Positions 49,515 to 59,800 of a stretch of 64,000 nt of DNA are shown piece by piece. The stretch is from the NCBI GenBank assembly GCA_036381595.1, contig DASVCN010000041.1:143773-207772 (forward strand), read 5' to 3'. Position numbers and translations under genes: made by a program. The DNA is from Trueperaceae bacterium. GTDB taxonomy: Bacteria > Deinococcota > Deinococci > Deinococcales > Trueperaceae. The notes under the pieces are model-generated. The model was not told the origin of the DNA, searched no databases, and saw only the letters and a list, made by a program, of their open reading frames with translations. The first letter of the stretch is position 1. Each line of letters starts with the position of its first letter.

Positions 49515-51233
49515 GTGAAGATGAATTTGGCTCGAAGCGCAGTCGCGACAGTGATGACCGCTGCACTCGCTCTCGGCGCTGCACAGACCTATGAACAGCT
49601 CGTGAATCCCCCTGCCGAAGAGTGGCCGATGTTTGGGAGAGACGTAAGGGAGACGCGCTTTAGCCCGCTCGACCAGATCAACCGCTCTAACGTCGAGAAC
49701 CTGGGCCTCGTCTGGGCCCGGGATTTGGGTTTCCAGCAGGGTCATCAGGGTAGCCCAGTGGTCTGGGATGGCGTAATGTACGTGTCGACGCAGACTGGAG
49801 TTATCGCCCTGGACGCCACCAACGGCGATGTCATCTGGGAGTACAGCAAGCCCAACGACGGCGAGGTTATCGCTGACTCAGCCGTTCGTGGTAGCCCCGT
49901 GGTCTTCGACGGCAAGGTCTTCTTCAACACTCGTTACGGTATGACAGTTGCAGTCGACGCCAAGACCGGGGAAGAGGTCTGGGCCGTTCAGATCACTGAT
50001 AAGTCGCTGAACGAAGGATTTTCCACCAACCCCATCTTCGGTGACGGCAAGCTGATAGTGAGCCGTACCGGTGCGGATTCCGGTGGCGCTCCCGGCAAGA
50101 TTCACGCCCTAGACGTCGAGAACGGCGAGATCCTGTGGACTTTCAACACCGTTCCGCTCGACCCCAGCAACCCCGCTTACGACACTTGGCAGCCGAATCC
50201 TCCCTCCTGGGAGACGGGAGTAGGTGGTGGCTCCGCCTGGAACGCCGGCGCCTACGATCCGGAAACCAACTCGGTCGTCTATGGCACCGGTCAACCGACC
50301 CCGTGGGATCGCGTGTCCGAAGCCCGTAGGGACCCTGATGGCGAGGTAAGTGCAGACCTGTACACTTCCAGCTTCGTGAGCCTTGACGTCGACACGGGCG
50401 AACTCAACTGGTACCACCAGATCGTTCCTGGCGACGAGTGGGACTACGACCAGCACACTGTGCCTATGTTCGTCGACCTCGAAGTCAACGGTGAAGAGCG
50501 CCGTGCCGTCATCGCCGCAACTACGACCGGCTTCGTGATGGTCTTTGACGCTGAGACCGGCGAGGTCTATGCCGGCAACCAGGTTGCAGAAGAAACCACT
50601 GTGCACTTGGGCTTCGACGAGGACTGGAACCCGATCATCAATCCGGCCGCGCGTTTCGAGGAGGTCGGAGAGTACTTCAGGGTGTGTCCGCACTTCCGCT
50701 GGGCCCACATCGCGCCGGCTGCATTCAGTCCAGAAACAGGCCTTTACTATCGTCCCAACCAAATGGGTTGTTCCAACTACGGCGCGGATGTTGTGCCCGA
50801 AGACTGGGAGCCCGGCGAGCAGGCATGGCGGGCCCAGGCTGGTCCACGGGACGAGACCTATTGGTTCGATAACCTCGGCCAGCTGACCGCCGTTGACCCG
50901 CTTACCGGCGAAGTCGTTTGGGAGTGGGGCACCGATTACGGGATGAATTCGGGTCCGGTGGCCACCGCTGGTGGACTGGTGATGTTTACTAATCACGACC
51001 GGCGCTTCCGTGCCCTCGATGCTGAGACGGGGGAGGTTCTGTTCGAACAGGTGCTTACCGCTGGTTCCCAAGGTGGCACGATTACCTACGCCGTAGACGG
51101 GGTGCAGTACGTCGCGTCGATCGTCGGATTTGGGACACCTCAAGTTGGATTGATTCCCGACTACAATCCGAATGAAGTATCACCCCCCGTCGCGGGCAAC
51201 GCTGCGGTATTCGTCTTCGCGCTCGACCAGTGA
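49515..51233 (+). CDS. PQQ-dependent alcohol dehydrogenase, XoxF/ExaA-like, with lanthanide-type Asp pair
   Basis: A 572-aa periplasmic eight-bladed propeller enzyme. Start GTG chosen because GGAGG is 6 nt upstream and a signal peptide follows (LARSAVATVMTAALALGAAQ). Propeller 'tryptophan docking' motifs recur (ALDATNGDVIWEY, AVDAKTGEEVW, ALDVENGEILW, AVDPLTGEVVWEW). The active site has DEWDYDQ: Asp310 is the catalytic position and Asp312 the extra Asp that marks lanthanide-dependent enzymes. Unusual: the vicinal Cys-Cys of XoxF/MxaF/ExaA is missing (EVIADSAVRG in its place), and the metal Glu and Asn regions read GADSGGAPG and GTGQPTPWD. Alcohol substrate unknown. Confidence 0.85.
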   Translation: MKMNLARSAVATVMTAALALGAAQTYEQLVNPPAEEWPMFGRDVRETRFSPLDQINRSNVENLGLVWARDLGFQQGHQGSPVVWDGVMYVSTQTGVIALDATNGDVIWEYSKPNDGEVIADSAVRGSPVVFDGKVFFNTRYGMTVAVDAKTGEEVWAVQITDKSLNEGFSTNPIFGDGKLIVSRTGADSGGAPGKIHALDVENGEILWTFNTVPLDPSNPAYDTWQPNPPSWETGVGGGSAWNAGAYDPETNSVVYGTGQPTPWDRVSEARRDPDGEVSADLYTSSFVSLDVDTGELNWYHQIVPGDEWDYDQHTVPMFVDLEVNGEERRAVIAATTTGFVMVFDAETGEVYAGNQVAEETTVHLGFDEDWNPIINPAARFEEVGEYFRVCPHFRWAHIAPAAFSPETGLYYRPNQMGCSNYGADVVPEDWEPGEQAWRAQAGPRDETYWFDNLGQLTAVDPLTGEVVWEWGTDYGMNSGPVATAGGLVMFTNHDRRFRALDAETGEVLFEQVLTAGSQGGTITYAVDGVQYVASIVGFGTPQVGLIPDYNPNEVSPPVAGNAAVFVFALDQ

Positions 51234-51300
51234 GCTAGTGGGGCGGGAGCGCTCCGACGTTCAAGTCGTGGCAATGGCCGATCGCTCCTGTCCTCGAAGC

Positions 51301-51331
51301 GCATGGGCTGGGGAAGTTCCCCAGCCCATGC
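51301..51331 (+). terminator. hairpin terminator after the PQQ dehydrogenase
   Basis: GCATGGGCTGGGG (51301-51313) and CCCCAGCCCATGC (51319-51331) form a perfect 13-bp stem with a 5-nt loop (AAGTT, extendable to 15 bp), followed by TTCTAGCTGTTCTGT. It separates the cytochrome/dehydrogenase pair from the accessory genes and may attenuate their expression. Confidence 0.8.
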
Positions 51332-51425
51332 TTCTAGCTGTTCTGTATCTGATGTCCATTATCACTGGCCCGGCACATTTCACGTCGGGCGGTCTTCGAC
51401 TGATTGAATGCCCGGAGGCATGAGG

Positions 51426-53453
51426 ATGGAAGTTCGACGCCTGCCCGATGTGCGACCCGTTCGCTCTATGTTGATTGCCCTGACCGCAGCCCTGATGGGG
51501 CTACTATCGACTGCGTGGGCGCAGGACAGATGGGAGATGAGAGCGTGCGCTTCGCCGTTCGATTATCCCGCGTCTAGCCGTGAGGACGGCGGCTTCAACA
51601 ATCGAATTGCCGAGATCCTTGCCGACCAGCTGGGGGCGCACCTCACCTACGAGTGGGTGCAGCTCGACTCGGCTAATGTTCAACGGACACTGTTGTCGGG
51701 TAGTTGCGACCTGATTGTGGGGATCGCCGAGGGCGCCTCGAATGTGCTGGGTACTGTGCCTTATCTAAAGGTCCCCTTTGTATTCGTGACCCGGGTAGAG
51801 GACGACATCGAGATCGAGTCGATCAACGATCCGGTCCTCGAAGAGCTGAAGATAGGCACGTACCAGTATGGGCTTCCCGCGCTCGTGCTGACCAACCTCG
51901 GCCTCTCCGAGAACGTGACCGGCTATCCGCCGGTGGGCACTGAGGGAGGGACGAACCTAGACCTGGCAGCCCTACAGGCGCTTGCCGAAGGAGAAATTGA
52001 CCTCGCGATCCTTTACGCCCCCGGGGCGATCGCCTTCGACGAGATGAACCCAGTAGATTTTCGCATTCAACCAGTCACGCCAGAAGTAATTCCCGGAGAG
52101 TCGCTGATCGTCATGTCCCGGACGTGGACTATTGGCGTACGCCCCGGCGACGAATCGTTCCGGGACAGGCTCAATATCGCCCTGGCCGAAAGATGGGATG
52201 ACATCCGTGCAGTTATCGCAGACTTCGGGATTCCGGAACTTCAGATTGCTGCGCCCTATGCAGGAGAAGTGGAAAGAGAACCTAGAACTAGTATCGGCGT
52301 CATCACGCCCAGTCGGACTGGCGGCATCATCGACTTGGTTGAAGTCGGTGACGCAGCAAGACGAGGGGCGCTCTTGGCCGAGGTGTATCAGGGCCGAATC
52401 GGCCTGAGTAATTCGGCGTCACACATCCTTCATGCCAATGCGCCGACCGACGCTGCTGCGGTTCGTGCGGCCGAACGTTTGGTTGCCACCGAGAATGTTG
52501 GCGCCCTTGCCGGTGGGTTCGGTGTCGAACAGGCTTCGGCGCTGAGCGAGATCGCCGAGGAAGCCGATGTCATCTTCTTCAACGTTGGTTCGACGGCAAC
52601 AAATCTCCGGCAACAGTGCTCGTCCCTCACGTTCCATGTGGAAGCCAGCGACGCTATGCTAGCGGATGCGGCGATCACATGGTATGGCGATCACCAGGGC
52701 GTCGAAAACTGGTTTTTGGTGTACGAGGAGTCGCCCGCAGGCGAGGCGCTGAAAGAACATCTCAAAGATGCGCTTCAGGGCTCCCTTGCCGCTCCTCCCT
52801 CGCAGTTCGTGTACACAGACATCATCGAGAAGACAGTGGAATCGGCCGCCGACGCCGTCCTGCTTGCACTCGCCCCGGCTGAACAGGAGCTTTTCCTCTC
52901 TCAGTATCCGAAAGATGAAGAGGCCCCCATCGTCGTGCTGGTGCCTCGTACCCGGGCCCAGACCCGGAACTTCCTGCGGCGGTTCGCCGATGTGTCGGCT
53001 CTAGGCGCGCTCGTTAGGCCCGCCACCTGGGACCCTGCCTTGTCCGAAGGCGACGGGGCGGAGTTGAACGAAGCCTTCCTTGCACGGCAAGCGGCGCCTA
53101 TGGACCCTCCCGCCTGGACGACCTTCGCCGCGGTGATGATCTTCCTCCAGGCTGTATCCGATAACGCGGATCTGAGCGGGGAGTCGCTGGCGCAATACCT
53201 GGAGTCACCCGATCAATCGTTCGAACTCGGCAAGGGAGTCGGGCTCTCGTTCCGGCCGTGGAACCACCAGTTGAGGCAACCGATCTATCTGGTTCGGCCC
53301 CGTGCAAAGGCCGAGTGGGATATCGACCCGCGAGCCCAAGCGCAATTTGGTGAGATAGTCGGGCAGGTGCCCAGCGGCTCAGGCGGATCGCTGGATGTCT
53401 TGGGTTTTTCGCGGGAGTCTTCAGCGTGCGTAGAGCCAGCAGAAGGGAACTAG
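51426..53453 (+). CDS. MxaJ/XoxJ-like binding protein fused to a type-1 periplasmic binding protein
   Basis: A 675-aa exported protein. Start ATG 51426 has GGAGG 7 nt upstream. Signal peptide to ~33. Residues ~35-275 resemble quinoprotein-dehydrogenase-associated type 2 binding proteins (MxaJ/XoxJ): MRACASPFDYPAS, GFNNRIAEILADQLGAHLTYEWV, CDLIVGIAEG, VPYLKVPFVFVTR. From ~285 a type-1 (Leu/Ile/Val-like) binding domain begins: SIGVITPSRTGG, HILHANAPTDAAAVRAAERLVA, VGALAGGFG, TWYGDHQGVENWFLVYE, WTTFAAVMIFLQAVSDN. Both families are separate genes in known PQQ-alcohol systems. Role is probably in dehydrogenase maturation or metal/ligand capture. Confidence 0.82.
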   Translation: MEVRRLPDVRPVRSMLIALTAALMGLLSTAWAQDRWEMRACASPFDYPASSREDGGFNNRIAEILADQLGAHLTYEWVQLDSANVQRTLLSGSCDLIVGIAEGASNVLGTVPYLKVPFVFVTRVEDDIEIESINDPVLEELKIGTYQYGLPALVLTNLGLSENVTGYPPVGTEGGTNLDLAALQALAEGEIDLAILYAPGAIAFDEMNPVDFRIQPVTPEVIPGESLIVMSRTWTIGVRPGDESFRDRLNIALAERWDDIRAVIADFGIPELQIAAPYAGEVEREPRTSIGVITPSRTGGIIDLVEVGDAARRGALLAEVYQGRIGLSNSASHILHANAPTDAAAVRAAERLVATENVGALAGGFGVEQASALSEIAEEADVIFFNVGSTATNLRQQCSSLTFHVEASDAMLADAAITWYGDHQGVENWFLVYEESPAGEALKEHLKDALQGSLAAPPSQFVYTDIIEKTVESAADAVLLALAPAEQELFLSQYPKDEEAPIVVLVPRTRAQTRNFLRRFADVSALGALVRPATWDPALSEGDGAELNEAFLARQAAPMDPPAWTTFAAVMIFLQAVSDNADLSGESLAQYLESPDQSFELGKGVGLSFRPWNHQLRQPIYLVRPRAKAEWDIDPRAQAQFGEIVGQVPSGSGGSLDVLGFSRESSACVEPAEGN

Positions 53454-53507
53454 CGTCGCGACTGACCGTATGGACCGCTTGAGCTGCAGTCGCCCGAGGG
53501 AGGCGTT

Positions 53508-54953
53508 TTGCTCGAGAACCTGACCAGGATAGTGCGCCATAGCAGGCGGCGCTGGTTCCTGCGCCGCTCGATCACGAGCCTCGCCGTTGTAACTGCCGCC
53601 CTCAGTCCCATCATTTCGATCGGCTTGGGTCTGGGCATCTTCGATAACAGTTCGATCGAGCCGAGGACCACCTGGTGGCTAATAGGTGCTGCGGCAGCCG
53701 TTGCAGCAGCGGCCGCAGTTGCTTACTCGTGGCGGGTCACCCCCGACGAGGCGTGGATGATTCGCTACCTGGATGACTCGCTTGGGCTGCAGTCGCGACT
53801 CGTAACGGCTTACGAACTTGAGACATCTTCAACTCGAGACAGACTGACACAGGTCTTGAAGCAAGCCCTGATCGCAGATCTACAAAGGATCGACCCGGTA
53901 GTGCGAGTGGATCGGCTGCTTCCGTTACGCTTCCTGCCACTTCATGCCGTTGCCCTCGCGGTGGCGATCGGTTCATTGGGTGTGGCGAGGATGGTCGAAG
54001 TGTGGGACCTTAACAGGGAGGTCGTTCAGGCGCAGACGGAGTCGGCTCCGATGCTGGAAGGAGTCGATACGGGTGAGCTCGCGGCTGAATTAGAGCGGCT
54101 GGCGGATGCGCTCGAGGAGGAGGCGCGACGGTCGGGGGATGCCTATGCTTTGGCTGTCGCGGAACAGGCTCGTACTCTGTCGCTCGAACTACGCGAGTCG
54201 GGGGGGAGCGGCATGGTCGGGCAGAGCGACATATCTAGTCTGCTGGCGCACGTGGAACGTGCTGTGGGCGAACGATACGGGCTTGCCTCGAGACGAACAG
54301 GGCAACTCTCCAACGCCGACCCAAACGTCAGTATGCGGTCCATGGAGAGTGCCGACGTCCCCGTGGCAGGTCTCCAATTACCCTCTGCCCCCCCTTCTGG
54401 GAGCGACCTTCTTTCCAATGTGAGGAGCGTGCGAGAGCGACTCGAGATGGTGCTGTCGCGGCGGGTGGACAATCCTTACGGAGGTTCTTTCCAGGTAGAT
54501 CCGGGGCCTCCCGCTGGGAAGATCGAGGAGGCCGGTTTGATCGCGGAAGCAGAGAGCGGGGAGGGCGCTGCCCCTGCAGGTGCCGCGCAGAGATCCACGG
54601 ATGCGCCTGGCGATGCGGCAGGTGGTGGCTCGCTGGACCTCGACGCAGGCCAGAGGGAGGGACCAAAGGCCTTCGAGGAAGGAGCCGAGTTCGCCCTGCC
54701 GCAGGCTGAGGTGAATGGTGGGAACAGGGTGCAGGTGAGCGCCGAGGTAGGCTCCGAGGCAGAAGGCGGTGCCACCATCTTCGGCCAGGCCGCCTCGAAG
54801 GCGGATGTGGCAGCCGGACCGCTGTCGGAAGTCGAAACGACGGACAGCATCCGTCGCGACGCCGGCGACTGGCGCCGTCAGGCCCTGGGCGCCCACGCCC
54901 GGCAACTCGCTCAACGGCTATTCGAACCGAAGGAAGAGGAGTCTGAGAAGTGA
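53508..54953 (+). CDS. membrane protein of the MoxR cluster, unknown family
   Basis: A 481-aa protein starting at TTG with GGGAGG 5 nt upstream. Hydrophobic segments at ~20-45, ~57-73 and ~146-160 anchor it; the ~310-residue remainder, probably facing the periplasm or cytoplasm, is helical then low-complexity and acidic. Arg/Asp/Leu-rich helix (~190-230: ELAAELERLADALEEEARRS) may be a coiled coil. No domain was recognised; position resembles the DUF4175-type membrane proteins found with MoxR/DUF58/VWA genes. The stop overlaps the MoxR start (GTGA). Confidence 0.7.
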   Translation: MLENLTRIVRHSRRRWFLRRSITSLAVVTAALSPIISIGLGLGIFDNSSIEPRTTWWLIGAAAAVAAAAAVAYSWRVTPDEAWMIRYLDDSLGLQSRLVTAYELETSSTRDRLTQVLKQALIADLQRIDPVVRVDRLLPLRFLPLHAVALAVAIGSLGVARMVEVWDLNREVVQAQTESAPMLEGVDTGELAAELERLADALEEEARRSGDAYALAVAEQARTLSLELRESGGSGMVGQSDISSLLAHVERAVGERYGLASRRTGQLSNADPNVSMRSMESADVPVAGLQLPSAPPSGSDLLSNVRSVRERLEMVLSRRVDNPYGGSFQVDPGPPAGKIEEAGLIAEAESGEGAAPAGAAQRSTDAPGDAAGGGSLDLDAGQREGPKAFEEGAEFALPQAEVNGGNRVQVSAEVGSEAEGGATIFGQAASKADVAAGPLSEVETTDSIRRDAGDWRRQALGAHARQLAQRLFEPKEEESEK

Positions 54954-55996
54954 AGGCAGCAGGCGAAGCGACCAGAGGGAGGGCCGATTTGAATTTCGAG
55001 ACCGAAAGTACTCTCGACGTCGCCTACGTCGAAGAGGTTGTGCGGCGCCTTACTGCTGCTCGACGCGAGGTAGGAAAAATCGTCAAGGGGCAGGAGCAGG
55101 TGGTGGAACAGCTCGTGCTCGCCCTGATTGCCAATGGGCACGCCTTGATCGAAGGAGCGCCCGGACTTGGCAAGACCCTGCTTGCCAGGACGATGGGTAA
55201 TGTGTTCGGGCTGATCACCAAGCGTATTCAGTTCACCCCGGATTTGATGCCGGCCGACATCACCGGAACCAACGTCTTGGTTCATGACGAGGCCGCGGGA
55301 ATGCACACCCGATTCGAACAGGGGCCGGTGTTCACGCAACTGCTCCTGGCCGATGAGATAAATCGGGCCACGCCCAAGACCCAGTCCGCACTCCTCGAAG
55401 CGATGCAGGAACGAACGGTGACGGTTGCCGGCATTGAGCGAGAACTGCCGCGGCCCTTCATGGTGATGGCGACGCAGAACCCGATCGAGATGGAAGGTAC
55501 GTATGTCCTTCCGGAGGCGCAGATCGACCGCTTCTTCCTCAAGATCGTCGTTGAGTTCCCCACCGAAGCGGTACTCGACGAGGTCCTGAGGAGCACGACC
55601 GGTCCCGAGACCGGGCAACTCGAGCGGCAGTTCGAAGCGGCCGACGTGCCTGCCCTTACCCAACTGGTGAGGGCGATGCCGGTCGCCCAGGACCTCAGGC
55701 TACGAGTGGCCAGGTTCACCGCGGCCACCCACCCGGACAGAAGCCGTTATGAAGAGGTAAAGAGACACGTGAGGTTCGGCATTAGTCCACGGGGTGCGCA
55801 GTCCTGGCTGCTCGCGGCCAAGGCTCACGCACTGCTGCAGGGCAGGTTCGCAACCGACGTGAAAGACTTGGATGCCATGCTCCTGCCGGCGCTACGCCAC
55901 CGTGTGCAACTGAGTTTCGCCTCCGAGAACGAGGGAATTACGGTAAGCGATGTGCTCAGAACCGTCTTCAAGGGTGAGGTCGCCAGGGCAAGATGA
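54950..55996 (+). CDS. moxR: MoxR-family AAA+ ATPase
   Basis: A 348-aa ATPase. Walker A is IEGAPGLGKTLLAR (~67-80), Walker B region LLLADEINRATPKTQSALLEAMQE, sensor 1 VMATQNPIEMEGTYVLPEAQIDRFFLK, arginine finger region nearby, C-terminal lid domain (ISPRGAQSWLLAAKAHALLQGR). MoxR proteins act as chaperones for insertion of metal or cofactor, classically for Ca-containing methanol dehydrogenase. It overlaps the genes on both sides by 4 nt, so the four genes form one coupled unit. Confidence 0.95.
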   Translation: MKAAGEATRGRADLNFETESTLDVAYVEEVVRRLTAARREVGKIVKGQEQVVEQLVLALIANGHALIEGAPGLGKTLLARTMGNVFGLITKRIQFTPDLMPADITGTNVLVHDEAAGMHTRFEQGPVFTQLLLADEINRATPKTQSALLEAMQERTVTVAGIERELPRPFMVMATQNPIEMEGTYVLPEAQIDRFFLKIVVEFPTEAVLDEVLRSTTGPETGQLERQFEAADVPALTQLVRAMPVAQDLRLRVARFTAATHPDRSRYEEVKRHVRFGISPRGAQSWLLAAKAHALLQGRFATDVKDLDAMLLPALRHRVQLSFASENEGITVSDVLRTVFKGEVARAR

Positions 55997-56880
55997 CCCT
56001 CGTCAACGACGAGTTGCTGGGACGCATCGCACGATTCAGGCTGATGCCGAGCAGGACCTCTCCAACGGTTCCGGACGGAGAAAGGCGAAGCACTCAGCCG
56101 GGCGCCGGAATGGAGTTCGCCGACCATCGCGAGTATCACGCCGGCGATGACCTCAGACATCTGGACGTCCATGCTTATGCCCGATTAGGCAGGCCCTACG
56201 TCAAGCTCTTCGCTGCCGACAGAGGTCTCGATGTCGCTATACTCGTCGATGCCTCATCTTCGATGGCTTTCGGGCGACCTTCCAAACTTCGAGTGGCCGC
56301 CCAGCTTGCTACGGCCTTCGCATTCGTCGGAATTTCTGGAGGCGATCGCGTGCGGCTGGCGAACTTCGGCGGCAAGGACCGCCTCGACTGGCGGCCCGTT
56401 GTTACTTCGACGCGGAACCTGCCCAAACTGGTCGACGGGCTGGATCGGCCGCTGAAGTCCGATGACGAAGAGACCGACCTGGTAACCGTAGCGACGAATG
56501 TAAACTCGATGCTCGGGCCCAGCGGCCTGACGATCGTCATAAGCGATTGGTGGACCCGGGAGCCTGACATCGCGGCCAAGGCGTTCGGGCGCTCGGGGCG
56601 GGAACTCGTGGCGATCCAGTTGCTGGCTCCAGAAGAAGAGGATCCGCGGCTCCTGGTCGAGGGCTGGGCTCGGTTGACGGACGCGGAGAGTGGCGACATG
56701 CTCGACCTCTCGCTCGAAGCGGAAGCCCACGCCGCCTATCTGGACGAACTTGGCTCGTGGAGGGAGAAGCTCGGGACGGGCATAGAAGAGGTTGGCGGGC
56801 GGCTCTTCACGATGCGTACGGATAGAGATGTTTCGGAGGTCCTGCACGGAGACTTGCAAAGGGCAGGCCTCCTCGGATGA
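55993..56880 (+). CDS. DUF58 protein (MxaS-like)
   Basis: A 295-aa protein with the DUF58 signature FADHREYHAGDDLRHLDVHAYARLGRPYVKLFAADRGLDVAILVDASSSM; the last part is a VWA MIDAS start (DASSS). The C-terminal half continues the VWA fold (GLTIVISDWW). No membrane segment. Such proteins partner MoxR and membrane VWA proteins in cofactor or metal loading of periplasmic enzymes. ATG in an ATGA overlap with moxR. Confidence 0.92.
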   Translation: MTLVNDELLGRIARFRLMPSRTSPTVPDGERRSTQPGAGMEFADHREYHAGDDLRHLDVHAYARLGRPYVKLFAADRGLDVAILVDASSSMAFGRPSKLRVAAQLATAFAFVGISGGDRVRLANFGGKDRLDWRPVVTSTRNLPKLVDGLDRPLKSDDEETDLVTVATNVNSMLGPSGLTIVISDWWTREPDIAAKAFGRSGRELVAIQLLAPEEEDPRLLVEGWARLTDAESGDMLDLSLEAEAHAAYLDELGSWREKLGTGIEEVGGRLFTMRTDRDVSEVLHGDLQRAGLLG

Positions 56881-59800
56881 TCTTCCTCCAACCATGGTGG
56901 TGGTTGCTGGCGTTGCTGGCTGTGCCGCTCGTGCTGTGGCACGCTCGGAACCCGCGGTTCGTGACGGTGCCCAGCCTGCTGATCTGGAAGACCATAGCCG
57001 CGAAGTTGACGCCGATCCAGAGCGCCCGCCGCCGCTTTCATTGGCGTTTGAACTCATCGCTCCTACTGCAGCTGCTTTCACTCTTCGCACTGATCGTAGC
57101 GCTAGCTGGACCCCGTCCCGCCGACGAGGTGGTCGAGCATCAGATCTTCCTTCTGGACGTTTCCCGCAGCATGACGGCGCCGGACGGCGAGGGCAGCAGG
57201 CTCGATGCGGCCACGACCTGGCTCCGGCAAGCACTCGGGGCAACTGACGCTGCCAAGAGAGGAGGTCCTCAACTCTCGGTCGTGACCCTTGCCGAGGATC
57301 CAACGGTGCTCCTGGCCCGGGCTGACGAGCCGAGAGAGGCGGTCCTGGCGTTGAACGGCGTGAGCCCAGAGTTCGGAAACGGGCCCGTGCCGATCTCCAG
57401 GGCGAGGCTGATTTTGCGAGGCCTGTTGGCCAGCGATTCCACGCGAATAACCGTGCTTACCGATACCCCCGGTAGTCGTACAGCCAGACAGATACTGGAG
57501 CCCTGGCTGCAGCAGGGGGAGCTCGAGATAGACCTTTCACCCTTCGGCACTCCGCTGGAAACCCATGGCTTCTCTGGCCTGAACGTGAGTCCCCTCGACA
57601 CAGAGGAGGGTGGCTGGCTGGTCCAGGGGCGGATCTCGGCATATCCGCCGCCGGCCGAACCGCTTACCGTTAAGGCAACGTTCCTGCCGGCAGGAACTGA
57701 AGGAGCACTGCCATGGGAGGAGCTGAGCGTGCGGTTCAGAGGCGAGCAGGCGAACTTTGCGTTCGAAACAGAGTTCCCTGGACCGGGCCTGCTTCACCTG
57801 GAGCTGCCCGATGACGAGCTTCCTCTCGATAACACCGCCCGGATCCTGGTGCGGACCGAGCCGTTGCCGCTGCGAGTGCTGCTCGCCGGCGAGGTACCCA
57901 AGGCACTGACCGAGGCACTGAGGATGATTCCGGGAGCGGCATTCGTGGAGGCAGAGCCGACTGCACAGCTTGATAGCACCTTCGACCTAGCGGTGGTAGG
58001 ACCAGGCTATGAAGCAACCGATCGTCGGGCTCCCGTCGTTCTCTGGTTGTCGGGAATGCGGCAAGGAGGTGGCCAGGGCGCGCCGCTTGCGGTGCCTACC
58101 GAACTGTGGCCTGGGCACGGAGCGCTACGCTGGAGCGGCGTAACAGACATACCGACGCTCGCAACGATGGAGCTGCACGCCCTACCGCCTGCTGGCGACG
58201 CCATCGTCCTCCTGCGCTCCGATCAGGGTCCGCTGCTGCAGGTAGTCGAGGGCGATGACACTATCGACGTGCAGTCGGCCTGGGCCATTGGCGAAGGATC
58301 GTGGGCGAGAGAGCTCGGTTTCGCCCAATTCCTGACGGAGTTGGCGGTTGCAGCGCAGCCGCTACACGGTCAGTTGACCGGAGCCCGGTGCATCATCGGC
58401 CAGTACTGCTTCGCGACCGGGTCGCGTCTTACGCGGGTGCAACCTGGCGTTCACGAGCACGACGGTCGACCGATCGTCGTGGATATGGAGGCGAGCCCCG
58501 AGACCGACCTCGATGTCGAGCTCGAGAAGTTCGGATCGGAAGCCAAGGTTCCCTTTCCCTGGGCACGTATCGACCGTCTTCTGGCCCTGCTTGCGGCGCT
58601 GCTCCTTGCCCTGGATTCATTCAGGGCCTTGCGCAGGCGACTCGCGAGCAACCGAGAAGTCGGGCCTATCGCCCACTGGGCGTCGGTGGTCGCCCGTCTC
58701 GCCTCGGTTGCGGCACTTCTGCTCCTTGCCCTCGGCGTCGACTCGCCAACCCTTTTGAGGCACGAGCGCACAGCGCTGGTGATCGATCCGTCGACCGTTA
58801 CTAACCCGCCTGTTCGCGAAGTGTTGGGTTCTGCTCTTGAGCGGGCTCGCGCCGTCGTCTCGATGAGAGGACCGGGAGAGCTTGCGGCACCACGCGTCTC
58901 CTTATCCACGCCGAAGGCACGCTTAGAGAGCAGTTCCGGCTACGACTTGGTCTCGGCACTGGAACTAGGTTTCGCGTCGCTCGGGCCGCAGGGGGGCAGG
59001 CTAGTTGTCGGGGTCCCCGAGGGGGATGACGCTTCATCGGGCATCGTCGCGCCACCCGGGGTGAAGGTGGATTTGCTGCCTTTACCGCATAGAAGCGAGG
59101 AGGCTCGGATAACGGCAGTCGAGCTACCCGATACGGTGAGATCTGGCGACGTGATCGAGATTCGCATCGCTTCGAGTGTTCCTGCTGGAGAAAGCCATGA
59201 TGTAGAGGTATTCCTCGACGACGAGCGGCTGGAGCGCTCCGGAACCGGACACGTCTTCGAGTGGCGCGCCGAGGAGCCGGGCCCGCACCGAGTGAGAGCC
59301 CGTTTCGTTGGCTCGGAAGATGAGCTGGTACGCCTTGTCGAGGTCGAGCCGGGCGGGAGGGTGGCGCTGCTGGTAAACGAAGAGGAGGCCGCTGCCGAAC
59401 TCGCGGCCTTGCTCGAGAAGCAGTACTTTGAGGTAACAACCTGGACACCATACGATGTCCCGGTATCGCCTGAGGGCTTACTCGAGTTTGATGCTGTCGT
59501 TCTGCTCGACGTGCCTGCGGTCGACCTGCACCCCCTGATGCAGGAGAGCATCGAGCGCTGGGTTCGCGAGTACGGCGGGGGCGTATTGATAGCCGGCGCA
59601 AAGGATGCCTTCGGGCCCGGCGGCTACCTGCGTACACCCCTCGAAGAGCTCTCGCCTCTATCGGCCCGGGTTCCCGGCGAGCAGCCCCAAGCGGCAATCG
59701 CCTTCGTTCTCGACCGTTCCGGCAGCATGCAACAGACCGTTGCGGGAGTCTCCAGGCTGGCGTTCACCAAACAAGCGACCATCGAAGCTGTCGAACTGCT

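Noticed and set aside
56254..57303. Minus-strand open frame of 349 codons opposite the DUF58/VWA genes
   Set aside because: Antisense shadow; DUF58 and VWA motifs are on the plus strand.
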